The position numbers and the translations under genes were made by a program. Under the pieces are notes generated by a model. It was not told the DNA's origin, made no database searches, and saw only the letters and a list, made by a program, of their open reading frames with translations. Positions 44,101 to 56,929 of a DNA stretch of 64,000 nt are shown here, piece by piece. Each line of letters starts with the position of its first letter. The stretch's first letter is position 1. This DNA is from Chionoecetes opilio (lineage: Eukaryota; Arthropoda; Malacostraca; Decapoda; Majidae), in assembly GCA_016584305.1 (NCBI GenBank), contig JACEEZ010025401.1:1-64000 (forward strand), given 5' to 3'.

Positions 44101-44559
44101 TCACAAAACCGAAAGGGGGCGGGCACCCCCCGGGGTTCCACGCAGAGAAACCCCCCCTTCCCCCAAACCATTTTGTCCAGTAGTGTGGGGGCCAGGGGGG
44201 GAGGGGGCCGGAGAAAGGGCGCGGGGGGGGGGCCCGCCCCGGGAAAAACGGCTGTGTTCCCCCACCCAAAAGGGCCCCGGGAGACGAAGGCGGCCTAGGG
44301 GAGTGCCCTTTGGGGCCCCGATGTTGAGCGAGCCGAAAAGGGCTCCCAATCCCCCTTTTGAAAAAAAAGGGAAACACCGGGGCCCCGGAAAGAGGCTTTT
44401 TGAGGAAGCTTGGCCGATTTCCCCCGAGATGCGGCCCGGGGCCGCCGAACGGGAGTCCCATTGCTCCCCCAGCCAAGAAATTTGGGGGGAAGGGGGGTTT
44501 AAGGACGGACTTTCCCTTGCTGATGGGAAATCCCATCTCCCCCCCACCCCCCAAAGCTC

Positions 44560-44930
44560 GGCCCAACCCTTTCGAACCGTTTCCCCTCCTGAGACGGGGG
44601 GACACCACCAAATCGTCCGAATACATAAACATTAAAACCCCTGCAGACCCCATCCCGGGGCCAACCCCTTTTGGTAACCCGGGCGAAAAAAACCCTGGGG
44701 CTATGGGGGGCCCCAAAGGGGTAGTCGGGTAAAACGGGCCACTTTCCGACCCCAAATTTTGGAAAGGCCAAAAGCCCCCGGGAACCGAGGATAAATGGGG
44801 ACACGCCGTAGGCGTCCTTGAGATCGAGGGAGGGCCATCCGTCCCCCTTGCCTAACCGAAGGGGGAAACCGGGGGCCCAAGGTCGGGCATAGGGAAAACC
44901 GGTGGTTGCGCACAAATCCTTTTTAAGGGG
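44560..44930 (-). pseudogene. DIRS copy 2 reverse transcriptase (disrupted)
   Basis: SLDLKDAYGVSPFILGSRG (motif A encoded at about 44,808-44,828) is followed by LPDYPFGAPHSPRVFF and YSDDLVVSPR, the last being the catalytic box in which Ser replaces the Leu of copy 1. Confidence 0.72.
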
Positions 44931-47900
44931 GGGGGTTTGAGGCCCCCAAAGATAAGCCGCCCTTCGAAGTTCCTTTTGGGTACGATGAAAATGCGGGAAA
45001 AAAAGACCTTTCCCCGCCCTTCTCCCCCCACCCCGGGGGAGGGGCCATTTCCGACCGTGGGGGGGGCCGACACTGTGGACCCCGGCGTCCAAAAAGGGGT
45101 TTTCCCCAAAGGGGCCCGGTGGGGCAATCCAGGGCCAAGAAAGCCGTTTTGGGACCACCCTGGCGGCCCAACCTCTCTGCGGCCGGCTGCCCGAAACCCG
45201 GCGGGGGGCCCGGAAAGGGAGGCCAGAAGCGAAAGCAAACCCTTGGGGGGAAAGGGCTTGGGGACAGTACGGGCCCCGAGCAAAAGGCCCCCGAGACCCA
45301 GAGCCCCGGGAACCCGGGGCCCCCCCCGACGGGGACGACGAGGATCCGGGGGGCCATCCACGGGGGGGTGAGCACCCCCTTGACTCCCCCCTCCCGACAA
45401 AAAGACCCCGACAACACTGCGGGACCCCCCCCCTGGAAACCCCCCCGGGCCGAGAGGGTCGGGGGGCCGGGGGAAAAACCCCAAAGAGTGACGGGGGGGG
45501 GTTTGGGAGGCGAAAAACACTGCGGGCAACAAGGGCCCCGCCCAAGACCCCCCGAATCAAAGGGGATTTAACCCGGGAAAATCTGCGGTCGAGTCAGCCC
45601 CCGGCGGCCCCCGAAAGGCCTCGCGCCGAAGACCCAAGCGGGCAGTGAGGGCCCTGCCCAATGGCAGGGTGGACCGCCCGGGAAAGGAGGGAGGCGCCGA
45701 AACGAAAATCACAGGCGGTCACAAAGCCCAAACAGACCCCCCGACCGGTAGGCCGGGGAGAGGGAAGTGTGATCCACGGCAGGGGGAGACCCCTTTTCCC
45801 CCAGCTGACTGAAAAGGGCAACAGAAGGGGCCAACGGGGAGGGGGTGTTGCCGCTCCTAAAAGTCCCGGCAAAAAACTCCCCCTTTTCCCCGGGTTTGGG
45901 CCGGCCCGCCACGGGAGGCCCTTTGGGCGAAACCCGGGGCCCAACCCGGGAAAGGAAAAATCAGCCATCAAAACGGGGGAAAGGGCCCCCAGAGGCCGGG
46001 AGAACCGGGACCCGGGGCCCGGGATAAAAAAGGCCCCCGGGGGGGCCCACACTTTGGGGTTTACCCGCCTCCACACTTCCGGGTCCAGGCCGCCTTCATC
46101 CAGGAAACCCGGGGGGGGGTTTTCGGGGCCCCGAGAAAAACCCACCTGGCATCCTGGTTTCCCCTCCACACAACGGGAACCCCGTCCCCCCCCAAAACAA
46201 AGGCTCACCCAGTAAGGAGGCCAGAGCACCCAAAAGGGGCCCGGGGGGGGGGGCCGAAGAAACCGCAGACTGCTTCGAGGGAGCGTCCAGGCAAGAGAAA
46301 GGAACCGGCGGTAGAGGTGGGACCCCTTCCCCCCCGTCCTCCCGGGGAGCGACGCACCTCCAAGCCCCGGAACTGGGCCCCACACCCGTCCTCCAGACGA
46401 CCGTTTGGCAACAGCCGCCCGTCAACCGTCCAAAAAACAATCGACGGGGGGCATCGGGGCCCAGGTAAACAGGACGAAAGGGAAAAGGGGGGAGTCCCAA
46501 AGGCCCTCCTCCTCAGCGGGACGAGGGGAAAAATGCCATAGAAGGCACCTCAGAAGAAAAGACGGGGAAGGGGCCCCGGCCCACAGGGGAAACCGGGGGC
46601 GGAAATCCCCCAACCTCCCCTCCCCTTGGGGACGGTAGGGGGGGCCCCTCCTCTTCCCCTTTGGAGCAAAAACCAGGTTTTGTCATCCCCGACTACCACC
46701 GACTCAGAAGGGGGCCCGGTGGGGGGAAAGGCAAGGGGGCCTGCGCCCCCTCGGCGTCCCCGGGGAACGGGACCCAAAGTTAAGTGGAACCCCCCATTTT
46801 TGCCATGAAGGGGTTCACTGAAATCATCCAAGCCGACAACCCCGGGGGCCCCAGGAGGTTTAGGGTGGGGAAGGGCCGGGAGACGCCTGCCCCCGTAGGG
46901 GCCACAAAACCCACCCGGGAAGTCCTCACCTGGGAGTCCGGTCAGGTTAGGGAAATAGAACCGGGCCCGATCCTTTCTCCACCGTCAGCCCCGATCACGC
47001 CGAGCTCATGGAACAAAAGCAGGGGGTTTTGGGAGGTGCGAGACGAGGAGGAGATGGACGAATTTTGGGAGGCCCAGCGATAACCCAGAGACCGGGCCGC
47101 CCAGGGCAGACGGAAGTGACTGCGTTGGCGAGGCTTTTTAAAGCCTTCGACCAAACCCCTCCCCTTTATGTCCGATAGGCCCCAAACCGGGAAAAGGAGG
47201 GCACACCCCCCTTTCCGGGGGGATGAGCCGGGAGCCCTCCACAGCATACCGGGCAATCGGGGGGACGAAAGGGGGTCCGGCCCGAAGGCACGGGAAAGGC
47301 GAGGAGCCGAGCTTTTTGGGCCCCGGGACCTTTAAAAGGGCACCGAGCAGCCCTGGGGCCCCCAATTGATCCGCTGGAAAAGAAAGGGGGGGAAAAAGTG
47401 GAGGGAAAGGGACTAAAACGCAACAAAGAAACGCCCCCCAAACCCCCACCCTGCATCGCCCCCCGCACTGCCCCACCCCCCAGGAAAGTGGAAAGGTCGG
47501 GGGGGGGGGGGGGTCGAAAATGGCAGCCAGGGCCGCTCACTCCCCTAACCCCCCCCCAGGGAGGGTCCCCGGCGGGGGGGCGGGGTGGGTTTTGGGCACC
47601 AGCAAGAGCGACCGTAAACCCTCCGCCCATCTCCCCTCACATGTTGGGAGGCCGGGGAAATACCAAACACCGTACCGGCCCCGGGGGGGGTCCGGGGGGT
47701 GGGGCGTGGGCCCGGGGGAAAGACCCTAAACCCTCCGCCCCTCTCAAACTCAAAACTGGCAGACCATGAAAACCCCCAAACCCCCCCAAACCCCCCTTGG
47801 GGGGGGTCCCGGGGGGGGGTGGGGCGTGGGGTGAGTGAACGACGAAAACCGTAAAAGGTGTCAGGGCCCGGGGCGCCCTGGGGGGGAAACAAGGCCAGGG

Positions 47901-48199
47901 GAGAAAGGGTGAAAGCCCCCGCCCCTGGGGGGTAAGCGTAAAATCACAGACCAGACACCAGCCGAAAAAAATTTTGGGAAAACACGCTGGGCCCCAAAAC
48001 CGGGGGGAAGAATAAAATACACTCAGTCCCCTGAACCCTACAGAAGGATTAAAGAAACTGAATGGGTAAAAACTTCCACACACCCAAAGTAAAAAACGAA
48101 AAAAAAGCAGGTTTCTTCCACCCAAACCCGCCTGAAAGAAACGAACGTTTTACAGGAACGTCAGCAGGGGTTTGGGCTCGTTAAAGGGGAAAAAGAAGA

Positions 48200-48437
48200 A
48201 TTTATAGTCCGGGGTGGGTGGGGACCACCGGCCTCGGCAGGGTTGGGGAAAGGGGTTTTCCCGGCGTGTGTTTTTTTTTTTCTTTCAGATCTGAGTGTTT
48301 CCCGCATGGTTACCTAAACCCGATGTTGGGGATGGGTTTTCCTGTTAAAAACCCCCGGGTTTGCCCTGGATGGCGATCTTTCCTATTTCCCAATAGCCAT
48401 TGGGACTAGCTCTAAAGGGGAAAACCCAAAATAGTAA
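48200..48437. repeat. DIRS copy 2 terminal repeat (5' side)
   Basis: Holds CACCGGCC, TTTCAGATCTGAGTG, GGATGGCGATCTTTCCTAT and GACTAGCTCTAAAG in the order of the reversed left repeat of copy 1. The last 30 or so bases diverge, so the outer edge is approximate. Confidence 0.7.
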
Positions 48438-48439
48438 AT

Positions 48440-49140
48440 TTAATGTGGCTTTCCCTTTCTGGGGCCATAGCTTTGTTAGCGAGCCTTTTTCCCCCCAAAC
48501 AAAAGCCAAAGGAATTGGACGTTTTTTTTCCCCCCTTTTCCGGGCCATGTAAACCAATTGGGCCCGTAACTTCATTGTAAAAGGCAAATTTTTTTTAACA
48601 TCACTCACTTTTTTTCCCTTTTCTCGGAAAATTGGGGTGTGGTATTTGTGAAATTTTTCGTCACTGGGCCCCCCTCTCCACTGACTGGGTCTCTTTTCAA
48701 ATATTTGAACATGCTTCAGTCTTTAAAATTCCCTATCAAAATAATATTAACTGGGGAGAATAATTAGCCCCAACGTTTCACTCGGTTGGCCCGCTCAAAC
48801 TGACTGAAGGAAAATGTGGGGAACGGGGTGGGGTGGGGCCGTGACCCGTATGATACTCCCTACGGCGTTTCGTCCCCCTCTCCTACCCAACCCCTTTTTG
48901 CCCCCAAAAATTGCCCCGTAGGAATGAAAGGGCGTATCCCGCACCGGCAATAACACTAATTTTTTCTTAATTCTATACTATTATTTGCTCTCATTCTAAT
49001 ACAATTTTTACTGACTGACCCCGTAAAGATTTTCCCTTTGGGGTCTGGAAAGTGTTTTGTGACGTGTTTTTTTAGTAGGAAATTTTGTTAAGAAACACTT
49101 TTCTTTTGTAATAGCACATAATTTTTTTTACGGTTTTTTC
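48440..49140. other. AT-rich, error-rich spacer
   Basis: No gene recognised. Homopolymer inflation continues from the preceding block. Confidence 0.5.
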
Positions 49141-49149
49141 GCGAACCCC

Positions 49150-52100
49150 TGGGGATGGTCGGCGGAAACCCCCGGTTGGGGAAACCTGGGCCTAAAGGTT
49201 GGCCATTCCATCAACCCCCTGCTGCTCTTTCCCTGCGCTGCACCCGCTGCAGTTTGGGCCCCCCCCCGAGCCAAATTGGGGGGGAAATTTCCTGGGGAAG
49301 GCCTTCTACTGTTTTCGTTTTGGGGGGCATCATGGCCCCGGTCTGCCCCCTGCCCTTTCAACCAGGAGGGGCCCAAAATCTGTACGGCCGACTGGGCCAG
49401 GGAAAGGGTGCCCCTTACCCGACATCAAAACGTCCCGCGGGTCCTCCTTTCTCCCAAAAACCCGGCCACCCTTTAATCACGACCTCCCAACTATGGCCCT
49501 CCCCTATGGCTGCATCGCCACCCCGGCGCCCCCCCGGGGTTCCCCTTATTCCTCTTTACACGGGGGGAAAGGTCCCGTGGGCTTGTAGGACCTAAAGGAG
49601 GGTGATGACCCTTTTCTAGGCCCCTTCCCCCTTTTCTCCTTTCCTCCCGGGCCCCCTTCCCCGAGGGCCCAAAACCCCTGGAAGATCGCCCCCCCCACCA
49701 GCTGGACCCATGACCGGGCCCGCGGGGGGTTTATATTCTCCTTCCCCCCATTTTGGGCCCCCATCCCCTCCACGCTGAGGTGGACCCCTCCCCCACCCGC
49801 CGTCCTCCCCTTTTTCGGGCAAGTGCCGTGGGGCCCGCCTCCCCCCTGCCCCCGTGCCCGCCTTTGCGGCCCCAACACCTCTCGGCCACCACCACCGCCC
49901 AAACGCTCACTTTCCCGGCCCCCCTTTCCCCATCCGTTCCGTCCACCACAAGACACAAAGTCATGCCCCAGTTTTTCAAAACCCCTTTTCATGGAAGCTT
50001 TTCACCTTGACCAAAAGGGCTCCCCCCTCAATCCCTGCCATACTAGCCCAAATCCCTTTTTTCCCGCACTCTCCTCCGTCCTCTCCATTTCCTACCAATT
50101 TATGGCCCCTCCCCTGCCCTGTGGAATGCCCGTTTCCCCGCTCAGGAAGCCCCCGATTTTAAAACCTACTTTGGGGGAAAATTTACCTTCTGTGGTTTGG
50201 GTTTTTGAGACTGGCTCTCCCCCCCCCCCACCCCCTCTCAAACCAACCGGGTTTAAACCCTCTCCCGGGAAAAACAAAACCCCAGGGGGGTGGGGGCGGG
50301 GTTTCCCCCTTGCAGTTTTACGCAAACCCCTTTACCATTTTCCCCCCTTTCTCCTCCCACAGTGGCAGCCGGCCCCCTCGAAGTGGGGTTCCCAGCCAGG
50401 GTTTGCTACGCAACCCGGGTGGGATCCCGTTGCTGTCCCGCTATAAGCTGAAAGGTGGGCCCCATACCGGGGAAATGATCCCCTAATTTTTTCCCCCTTC
50501 CTCCCCCTGTTTTTTCATCATGGGTTTACTTTTAAAAGTCCATTCCCGGTTTTGGGAACCTGACCCCCCCTCTTCATCTCAAACCCAAAATCTCCCGGGA
50601 GGGCCCCTCTTTTAGCTCATCCTTGACTCGCCTCGCCCGTCCCTTCTTTCCCCCCCCGGGCTGCCTTTCCCCTCACCCCCCCACACGGGGGCTAACCCCT
50701 GTCCTGGACCTATTTCCCTTTGGGGGCCCAGCCTTCAGTGCCATGCCGTCCCACTGGCCCTTACATGGGGATGATCACCTTCCCCTCCTTTTTTCCTTCC
50801 CCCGCCGTCACTGCCAGGGCCCCACCCCCCGGGTTTCTTTCCCGCTGGGAATTTTACGGGGCCCTTTCCGGGTGGCCCCTCTTCGAGGCGGCATCCACGA
50901 CCCACCGGATCTCTTTCCCCCCTTCCACTGGAAACGCTGCTTTCCTCCCTTTCCCCCGTTCCTGGAGGCGCGGGAAAGGCTGCCTTCCTCTCTCGACGTG
51001 TCGCGCCCCTTTGCTGTCCGGGCTATCAAGGGGGGAGCGAAGACCCGCGCCCAGGCAGTCAAGGCCCGAGAGGGCGTGGAACCTATGGCGTCGAAGGGGG
51101 GCCCCCCACAGATTGGGGGTTTTTGGAAAAAAAATGCAAAATTTGTCGGACCCTCCTCCTTGCCCAGGGGGGGGCATGGGGCGCCTACTTGGGGCTTCCC
51201 TCTCTCTCTCCATCCTCCTCCACAAAGCGTACGTGGGGGTTTTTTTCCCCCTCCATGGAGGGGGAAAAAAAAACGCCCCCCAAAATGCCCCTTTAAAAAA
51301 AGGGGCCAAACCCCCCCCAAGATACCCCAGAAGACTGCATTAAATTGCCCCCTACCAGGACAAGATTTGGGCTCCGGTGTCCTCTCTCATCTTCCCCCAA
51401 CCTCAAACCCGCATAAATAAAAACTGTTTCCCCCTGGCAAACCCGGCACTCCCCCATTTCCCTTTACGACTGATTAGATTTTACCCGGGGCCCTTTTCCC
51501 CCCTTAAAACGGGGAAAAAAAGCGGGGCCTGGGGTAACGTGCCGTATGAGTTTTCCCACTTTCACATGACACCCCCCCTTGGAAAAATCCCGGGACTCTC
51601 CCTTTTAAAAAACCAGTTTTGGCCCCCGGGGGGTCCCTTCCCCACGTCTTTGGAAAACCTCCCCCCTGCTATCCATCCCCAAACCCGGGGAAAGGGCCCC
51701 CAAATTCCCGTCCACTACCGCCCTATCCTCTCCTCTCCTGCGTGGGGAAACTCCTTGGGGGCGATTGGTGGCCACTTTTTTCCTATCCCCGGTGGCTGGA
51801 GGGGCCATCTCCCGAGAAGGAGCGTGTGGCTTCAAAGGGCCCCCAGAGCACAACCCAATGTCCCTGTCCAGTTGGAGTACCAAATTGGTCTGGTTTTTCC
51901 CCCCCCCATCTGTGATACTTACCGGGGGAAAGGGGGGTCCCTGACCTCCCCCTTTGGGAGATCTAGAGGGGGGCATTTGGAAATCTGCGTCCCCACAAAA
52001 GGGTTTCCCCGTAATTGGCATCCATGACACACGGTCCACCCTCGCCTGGCTCCGTCATTCTTGTCAGGGGCCCGGGCATTTCAGGGTTTCGGTAGGTGCC

Positions 52101-53000
52101 TCCCCCCTCTCCCTTTCCCCTCCTTAAGAGAGGCGTGGGCCCCAGGGTTCCATCCCACCCCCTTTTCTTTTTTTTAAAGGTTTTCCCCGCTCTCAGGGCC
52201 TCCCCCCCTTTCCCCCCCACTTTTCCCCCTTTTTTTTCTACGCGAAAGACATTACCGGGGTTTAGCCAGACCCAAAACTTTTGGCCCCCGGCACACTTTT
52301 ACTTGCAGGATGCGGGAGCAGCATTAAACCAAATGGGTTTAGGGCATGGGGTCTCTCAGTTTAAAGCTTCAAAAGCTCCCTCATGTGCTTCCCCTCAAAC
52401 CTGCTTTCCCCAAATGTCAACCTTAGTGGCTTTACCGGGGCCCTTTCAAACCCGGGCCCCACCTTCCTAGGGCTGGGCTGGATGGTTCCCCGCCTGAAAC
52501 CCGGCCCCCTCATATTGAGTACCTCCGTACCACCTGCAACGGCCCTCAACTCATGAAGGGGTGGCTGGTTTTCCCCGGGGGGGCCCGTCGTGAAAATCCT
52601 CTTTCCCCTACTACCAACCGCGCCCCAGGGCTAAGGTGTCCTATGGCAGCTCTATTTTTTAAAGGCTCAGCAGGGCCTTTCCAAACCCCCAGAAAACCCG
52701 GACTCCTCCAAAATGCGGCCCCGAGGGGTCCCTTTTGGGGAATGAGGTCCTCACCTGTCTCCGCCCTTTACGCGAGGGGCGGCATCTCCCGTTGTTCATC
52801 ATTTGTTGGGAGGTTTCACAGGAGGGAGATCCCGTGTCATCCAAAATTTCCACCACCTCATGTCCCCGCCACCATCCCCCCCCCGCCCCCTCCTTATTCC
52901 CCAAATCCGGTGGGGATCCTCACAATCCAGTTTTGGCTTCCTGTAGCCCCCTCAACCCCCTACTGATCCCTGGGACTGCTGGCCCCCCTCTGTGCTGAAC
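49150..53000 (+). mobile_element. Degraded LINE (Jockey/I-like), error-rich
   Basis: Traces of a non-LTR retrotransposon appear across plus-strand frames. An endonuclease-like segment (VWVFETGS-PPPPLKPTGFK then a GGG turn) lies at about 50,185-50,310. An RT start corresponding to YRP-LLSCVGKLLG lies at about 51,713-51,760, and RAxSTTQCPVQLEYQI-like sequence at about 51,835-51,885. These motifs follow the normal order ORF1-endonuclease-RT. No frame stays open for a whole domain. Long Pro-rich ORFs on both strands (for example 50,623-51,420) come from C/G runs. Confidence 0.6.
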
Positions 53001-53249
53001 CTTCCCAAACCCCTCCCCACTCCCGCCCATCACCCCCCACTACTCCCCCGGGTTTCCTCCTGCTGGACATTTCCCCGAAAGGTTTTCCCTGACCCTTTTC
53101 CCCGATCTTTCCTTTCCCCAAAAGCTCCCGCTGGCATCCTGGGGAGCTCCTTTATTCCGTCAACTCGACATGTCCTTACCCAAAAAACTTGAAGATCTGC
53201 ACTGACCCGGGGTACTATAAAAAGGGGTTTCCATGTAAAAGGTTGCCAG

Positions 53250-54055
53250 GCCCCCACTGCGCATGCCGGTGGCGTTAGAGACCAAATATATCAGGGAAAA
53301 AGAAAAATCGTCTAAAATCAGTTTAAACATGCTATCCTTCACCAAATGAGGCATCCCGCAATAGAAGAATGCTCATCTATTGCTGTCATCAAGATACTCG
53401 CCCAACAGTGGTGTTTACATGAGATTTTTTCGGTTTCTTAGTGTCGCTGCCTGGCCCGCTCTCGACCGCCCAAACCGCCCCAAGCCAGATATATGACAAA
53501 TATGTCATAAATGATAAGTGCCCGTACACTATAAGGCTGTCCATGATAGAAAAGACTGAACATCCCTGTATACCAGACACAACCCGTGGTTAGATATATA
53601 TGGACATAACGGGTGTTTTGGTGCACCTGGCACAACTGCAAGACAGGCACCATGGCAGGTTTGTGCTCCTGTTTTAAATTTAACAGTAACGTTTCCGCTT
53701 TAACTTGGTCGTACATTGAAATCAGTATGTCGGTGGGCTAATATTTGTAACAAAACAAAGCGTTTATTAATGTGTAAACATTATGTTCATTGGTTCCCCA
53801 TCCACGTCGGAGGCATGCGCGGGAAGGGTGACACAGAAAGGCATATTTAACAGAAAGAATACAACGTCTTGTGTCATTATCGACAAGATGTTCTGGTTGA
53901 TACTTTATATATTGTATTAGTCCCAAAGGCAATACAGAAGGGATTTCCTAGTAATAAGAAAAAATAAGCTAGGCATACGTCAGGATGCGCGGTGTGCGAT
54001 CTGACCAGCTACCCTTGCCCAAGTAGCTACACGGCACAATAGCACTGAAACACTT
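53250..54055. other. AT-rich intergenic sequence, clean consensus resumes
   Basis: Homopolymer inflation stops at about 53,250. Small ORFs on the minus strand (53,438-53,932) show no recognisable domain. Confidence 0.5.
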
Positions 54056-54059
54056 CCCT

Positions 54060-54860
54060 GGGTGAATAGTTGTTTGACAATTTTATACCAATTGTATAAT
54101 AAATGACCTACATGAAAAATAATATAACTGTGTTTGGTTTCCTTATTTATCAGGGTACACCATTCATCGCCACATAGCTACAAGGAAAATAAGATGTAAG
54201 AACTATATACCACTGTATCTGTACCACAGTGGTCTATGATCGAAGTTATCACTGACTAGTATAAATAAATTGACCTACATGAGAAAATAATACAACTTGT
54301 GTTTTGGTGACATTATTTATCAGGGTACCACATTCATCGCCACATAGCTTCATGGTAAAAAAGATGTAAAGAAGCATATAGGTAATAATGGAGACAACAA
54401 AAGGATAATTCCAATATATACATCTTTGTTTTAATATTTAGTGCAAGTAGAGTAGTAGTGTACAGTATACTGAGCCAAATTTTTTTTTGAAAACGTGAGT
54501 AGAAGGGCTGTAGCGAACGTGAAACTCTCCTCCATTATAACCACCATTTTATACCACTGTATCGGTACCACAGTGGTCTATGATCGAAGTTATCACTGAC
54601 TAGTATAAATAAATGACGTACATGAGAATATAATATGACTTGTGTTTTGGTGACATTATTTATCAGGGACCACATTCATCGCCCATATACAAGGTAAATA
54701 ACTTAAGAACCATATATCCCTGTATAGTGGTCTATGATCGAAGTTATCACTGACTAGTATAAATAAATGACCTACAGAGAAAATAATACATGTGGTTTTG
54801 GTGACACCCATTATCAGGCAACCCAAATTATATCGCCGTAACAAAGATAAAAAAGGGTCA
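54060..54860. repeat. Tandem-like repeat, unit about 170-190 bp
   Basis: Four copies of a unit with TTTATCAGGGTACCACATTC, CATCGCCACATAGCT, CTATGATCGAAGTTATCACT and GACTAGTATAAATAAATGAC. Several units contain the hairpin ACCACTGT-atcggtacc-ACAGTGGT. Confidence 0.82.
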
Positions 54861-55058
54861 CTTTTCCGGCGATGCGCAGTAGGGCCTGGCAAACCCTTTT
54901 ATTTGGCACCCTTTATAACGGCACAAAGGCTCTCAAATCCCCCCCACCCTTCCGTCACAGCCGCTTTCCGCTTGCCTCGCTTTCAACTCTGCAGGACTGG
55001 CGCTTCCCCTGAACAGACGTTCTGACGGCAGACTCTTCGCCATTCGCCAGGCTGTTCT

Positions 55059-55333
55059 TAAGCCCGGTTTCCCACCCCTTCCCGCTTGTACGGGCCGCCG
55101 TACAACAAAAAAGACGTCCAATGACGTCCCCAACAAAGTCTACCGCACCGCCGTACCGCTGTACGCTGCCGTACAAAGTTAAATTCAAGTCTCTCTCCCG
55201 TCGGCGGTGTCCGCTCGAGCGGAGTTGCCAACTGTGCCCAGTTACCACAAATACCACTCAAGGGGTGATGATAGTGACGTCATTGTTGTTGTTTTGGCGG
55301 CCGTACAAGCGGAAGGTGGAACCGGGTTTTACC
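55059..55333. mobile_element. Foldback MITE, about 275 bp
   Basis: The ends are inverted: TAAGCCCGGTTTCCCACC then CGCTTGTACGG-CCGCC on the left, and the reverse complement on the right (GGCGGCCGTACAAGCG then GGTGGAACCGGGTTTTA). The TIR is about 38 bp. It lies beside or within LINE-derived sequence. Confidence 0.72.
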
Positions 55334-55439
55334 TTGACACCACCTACGCCCGGCCAGAGCTGTGATTACACAGCCCTCTCTCTCCTCCCTCCATCTCTTC
55401 CTCTCCCGCCGCCCGGCTTCCTCCACAGCCATGGTTCAC

Positions 55440-56045
55440 TCCCTGCAACGGCTACTCCTCTCCCTCTCTCAGTGGGCTGGGGGATCACCTTGCAGGGGGT
55501 CCCTTTCCCCACTGCAATATCCGGGGAAACGAGGTTGCGATGCTGCTGCCAAGAGGGCACTCTCGGAGGTAAGCATCACCCCCCTCCCGCTGCCGCTCTC
55601 CACCGCCAAGCGTCTGATTTCTAATGTCTGCCGCTCCGCCTGGGATAGGTCGCTCGGCGACGCCCTCCGTGCCACCTCCATGGGTCACTACCGCACAAGA
55701 CTCCTCCCCGCACCCATCGATAAGACAAACGCCCCCGGTCTTGGACGTCGCCCTCACCCGCCTGAGGATGGGCCCCAACAACACTCATAGCACACCTGCA
55801 CCGCTGCACCTCACACGGGACCCGCACTGCCCCTGCTGCAGGAACGTCCCGGAGTCCATTGACCACTTTCCTGCTGCAGTGTCCTCGCTTCCACTCCCAC
55901 CGACAACTTCTACGGGGTCACCTCATCGCCCTGAACGTCACCACCTTTGACCTGACCACCCTGCTGGCCGCCGCTACCGTCCACCCGCCCACGACGCCCC
56001 GCCGTCCTCCGCCTCACCTGTGCCTTCACCAGCAAGACTAACCCA
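55440..56045 (+). pseudogene. LINE RNase H end and zinc-knuckle tail
   Basis: With frame changes one reads a VPFPHCNIRGNEVA then DAAAKRALSE stretch, the end of a LINE RNase H domain (I-type elements carry one). Next come RLISNVCRSAWDRSLGDALR, LDVALTRLRMGPNNTHS and PHCPCCRNVPESIDHF followed by LLQCPRFHSHRQLLRGHL. The last part is the C-terminal zinc knuckle (CxxC, H, C). Frame changes at about 55,535, 55,700 and 55,870. Confidence 0.75.
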
Positions 56046-56261
56046 CTGTCCCGACTGTGATTACTTCACGGCTGTACTCCAGGGCGAATATCCTTGATTT
56101 CGACATCACTGGGCCCCTTTAACAACAACAGCAAAGGTGAGTAAGGGTGTGTGTGTGGTTGTGGGGTGAAGGAAAAGGCTGGGAACAGGCTATTACAGGT
56201 CAAATGATGGGTTGTTAGGGTTGCCGGTCAGAACGTCCACGGGTGAAAACGCCCATTCATA

Positions 56262-56366
56262 TCCTTCTTAACCTAAACTAAACTAAACTAAACTAACATA
56301 ACATAACCATAACATAACATAACATAAATAACATAACATAACATAACATAACATAACATAACATAA
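56262..56366. repeat. (AACTA)n / (ACATA)n microsatellite
   Basis: CTAAACTAAACTAAACTAA passes into CATAACATAACATAACATAA. Pentamer period. Confidence 0.92.
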
Positions 56367-56583
56367 CCCTGTGGACATTATGACACGGACGTTATGGTCA
56401 TTCTGAACCATGGACGTTCTTGACTGGCTACCGTTGTTATTAGTGGACCCAGGAGGAAAGACAACTGTGTATGATTAGGGTAACAGGGAGTTTCGTACAC
56501 AAGTTGTTTCGTACACAGGTTTTTTTAGTTGTTTTTGTACACTGATTTTGCGTTTTTTTCGTACTATCTGGCGGGCCATACAA

Positions 56584-56650
56584 TAACCGAAACGGTCCGG
56601 AACGGTCCGAAAAGGTCCGGAACGGAGTTATTTTCCGGAACGGAGTTTCC
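56584..56650. repeat. Short AACGGTCCGG tandem
   Basis: About five near-copies of AACGGTCCGG / AAAGGTCCGG / AACGGAGTT. A TTTCGTACACA duplication lies upstream (56,491 and 56,507). Confidence 0.75.
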
Positions 56651-56929
56651 AAAACGGGCTGGAGGGTGGGTTTAGAAGGGTCTATAAGGGTATATTTATA
56701 TCTTGAACTGGGTTCGTTGATGACGTCTCTGTTGATTTGTCCTTTCCGAGTAATGAACGTGCTAGTTAATCACTATTCAATCTCTGATGTCAGCACAATC
56801 TATAAATGGTTAATTGCAATTAAGGTAATATAAACTAGCGATTTCTGAAACGTCATCAGTCTCTGATAAAACATGTTCCAACATGTACTCGCGCAATCGT
56901 AAACAAACGAAGAAAACCTGTTGTACGTA

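Larger units (their letters stand above)
41692..48437 (-). mobile_element. DIRS-type retrotransposon, full-length copy 2
   Basis: Inverted relative to copy 1 and matching it end to end. Terminal repeats lie at about 41,692-41,960 and 48,200-48,437, and the internal complementary region at 42,035-42,110. Domains run in reverse order along the plus strand. Almost all differences from copy 1 are extra or swapped G/C bases in runs. The clean underlying sequence looks close to copy 1, so the two insertions are probably recent. Confidence 0.85.

Noticed and set aside
43213..45571. Long ORFs of 350-410 codons on both strands
   Set aside because: They arise in GC-rich, homopolymer-inflated DIRS sequence. 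Only short stretches match RT, RNase H or recombinase, and opposite-strand ORFs are shadows.
50623..51420. 265-codon Pro-rich plus-strand ORF
   Set aside because: Product of C/G runs in the degraded LINE. No coherent domain and a competing overlapping ORF in the next frame.
54653..54892. Small minus-strand ORFs in the 53.4-54.9 kb region as genes
   Set aside because: They overlap AT-rich tandem repeats or lack any recognisable domain or conserved context.
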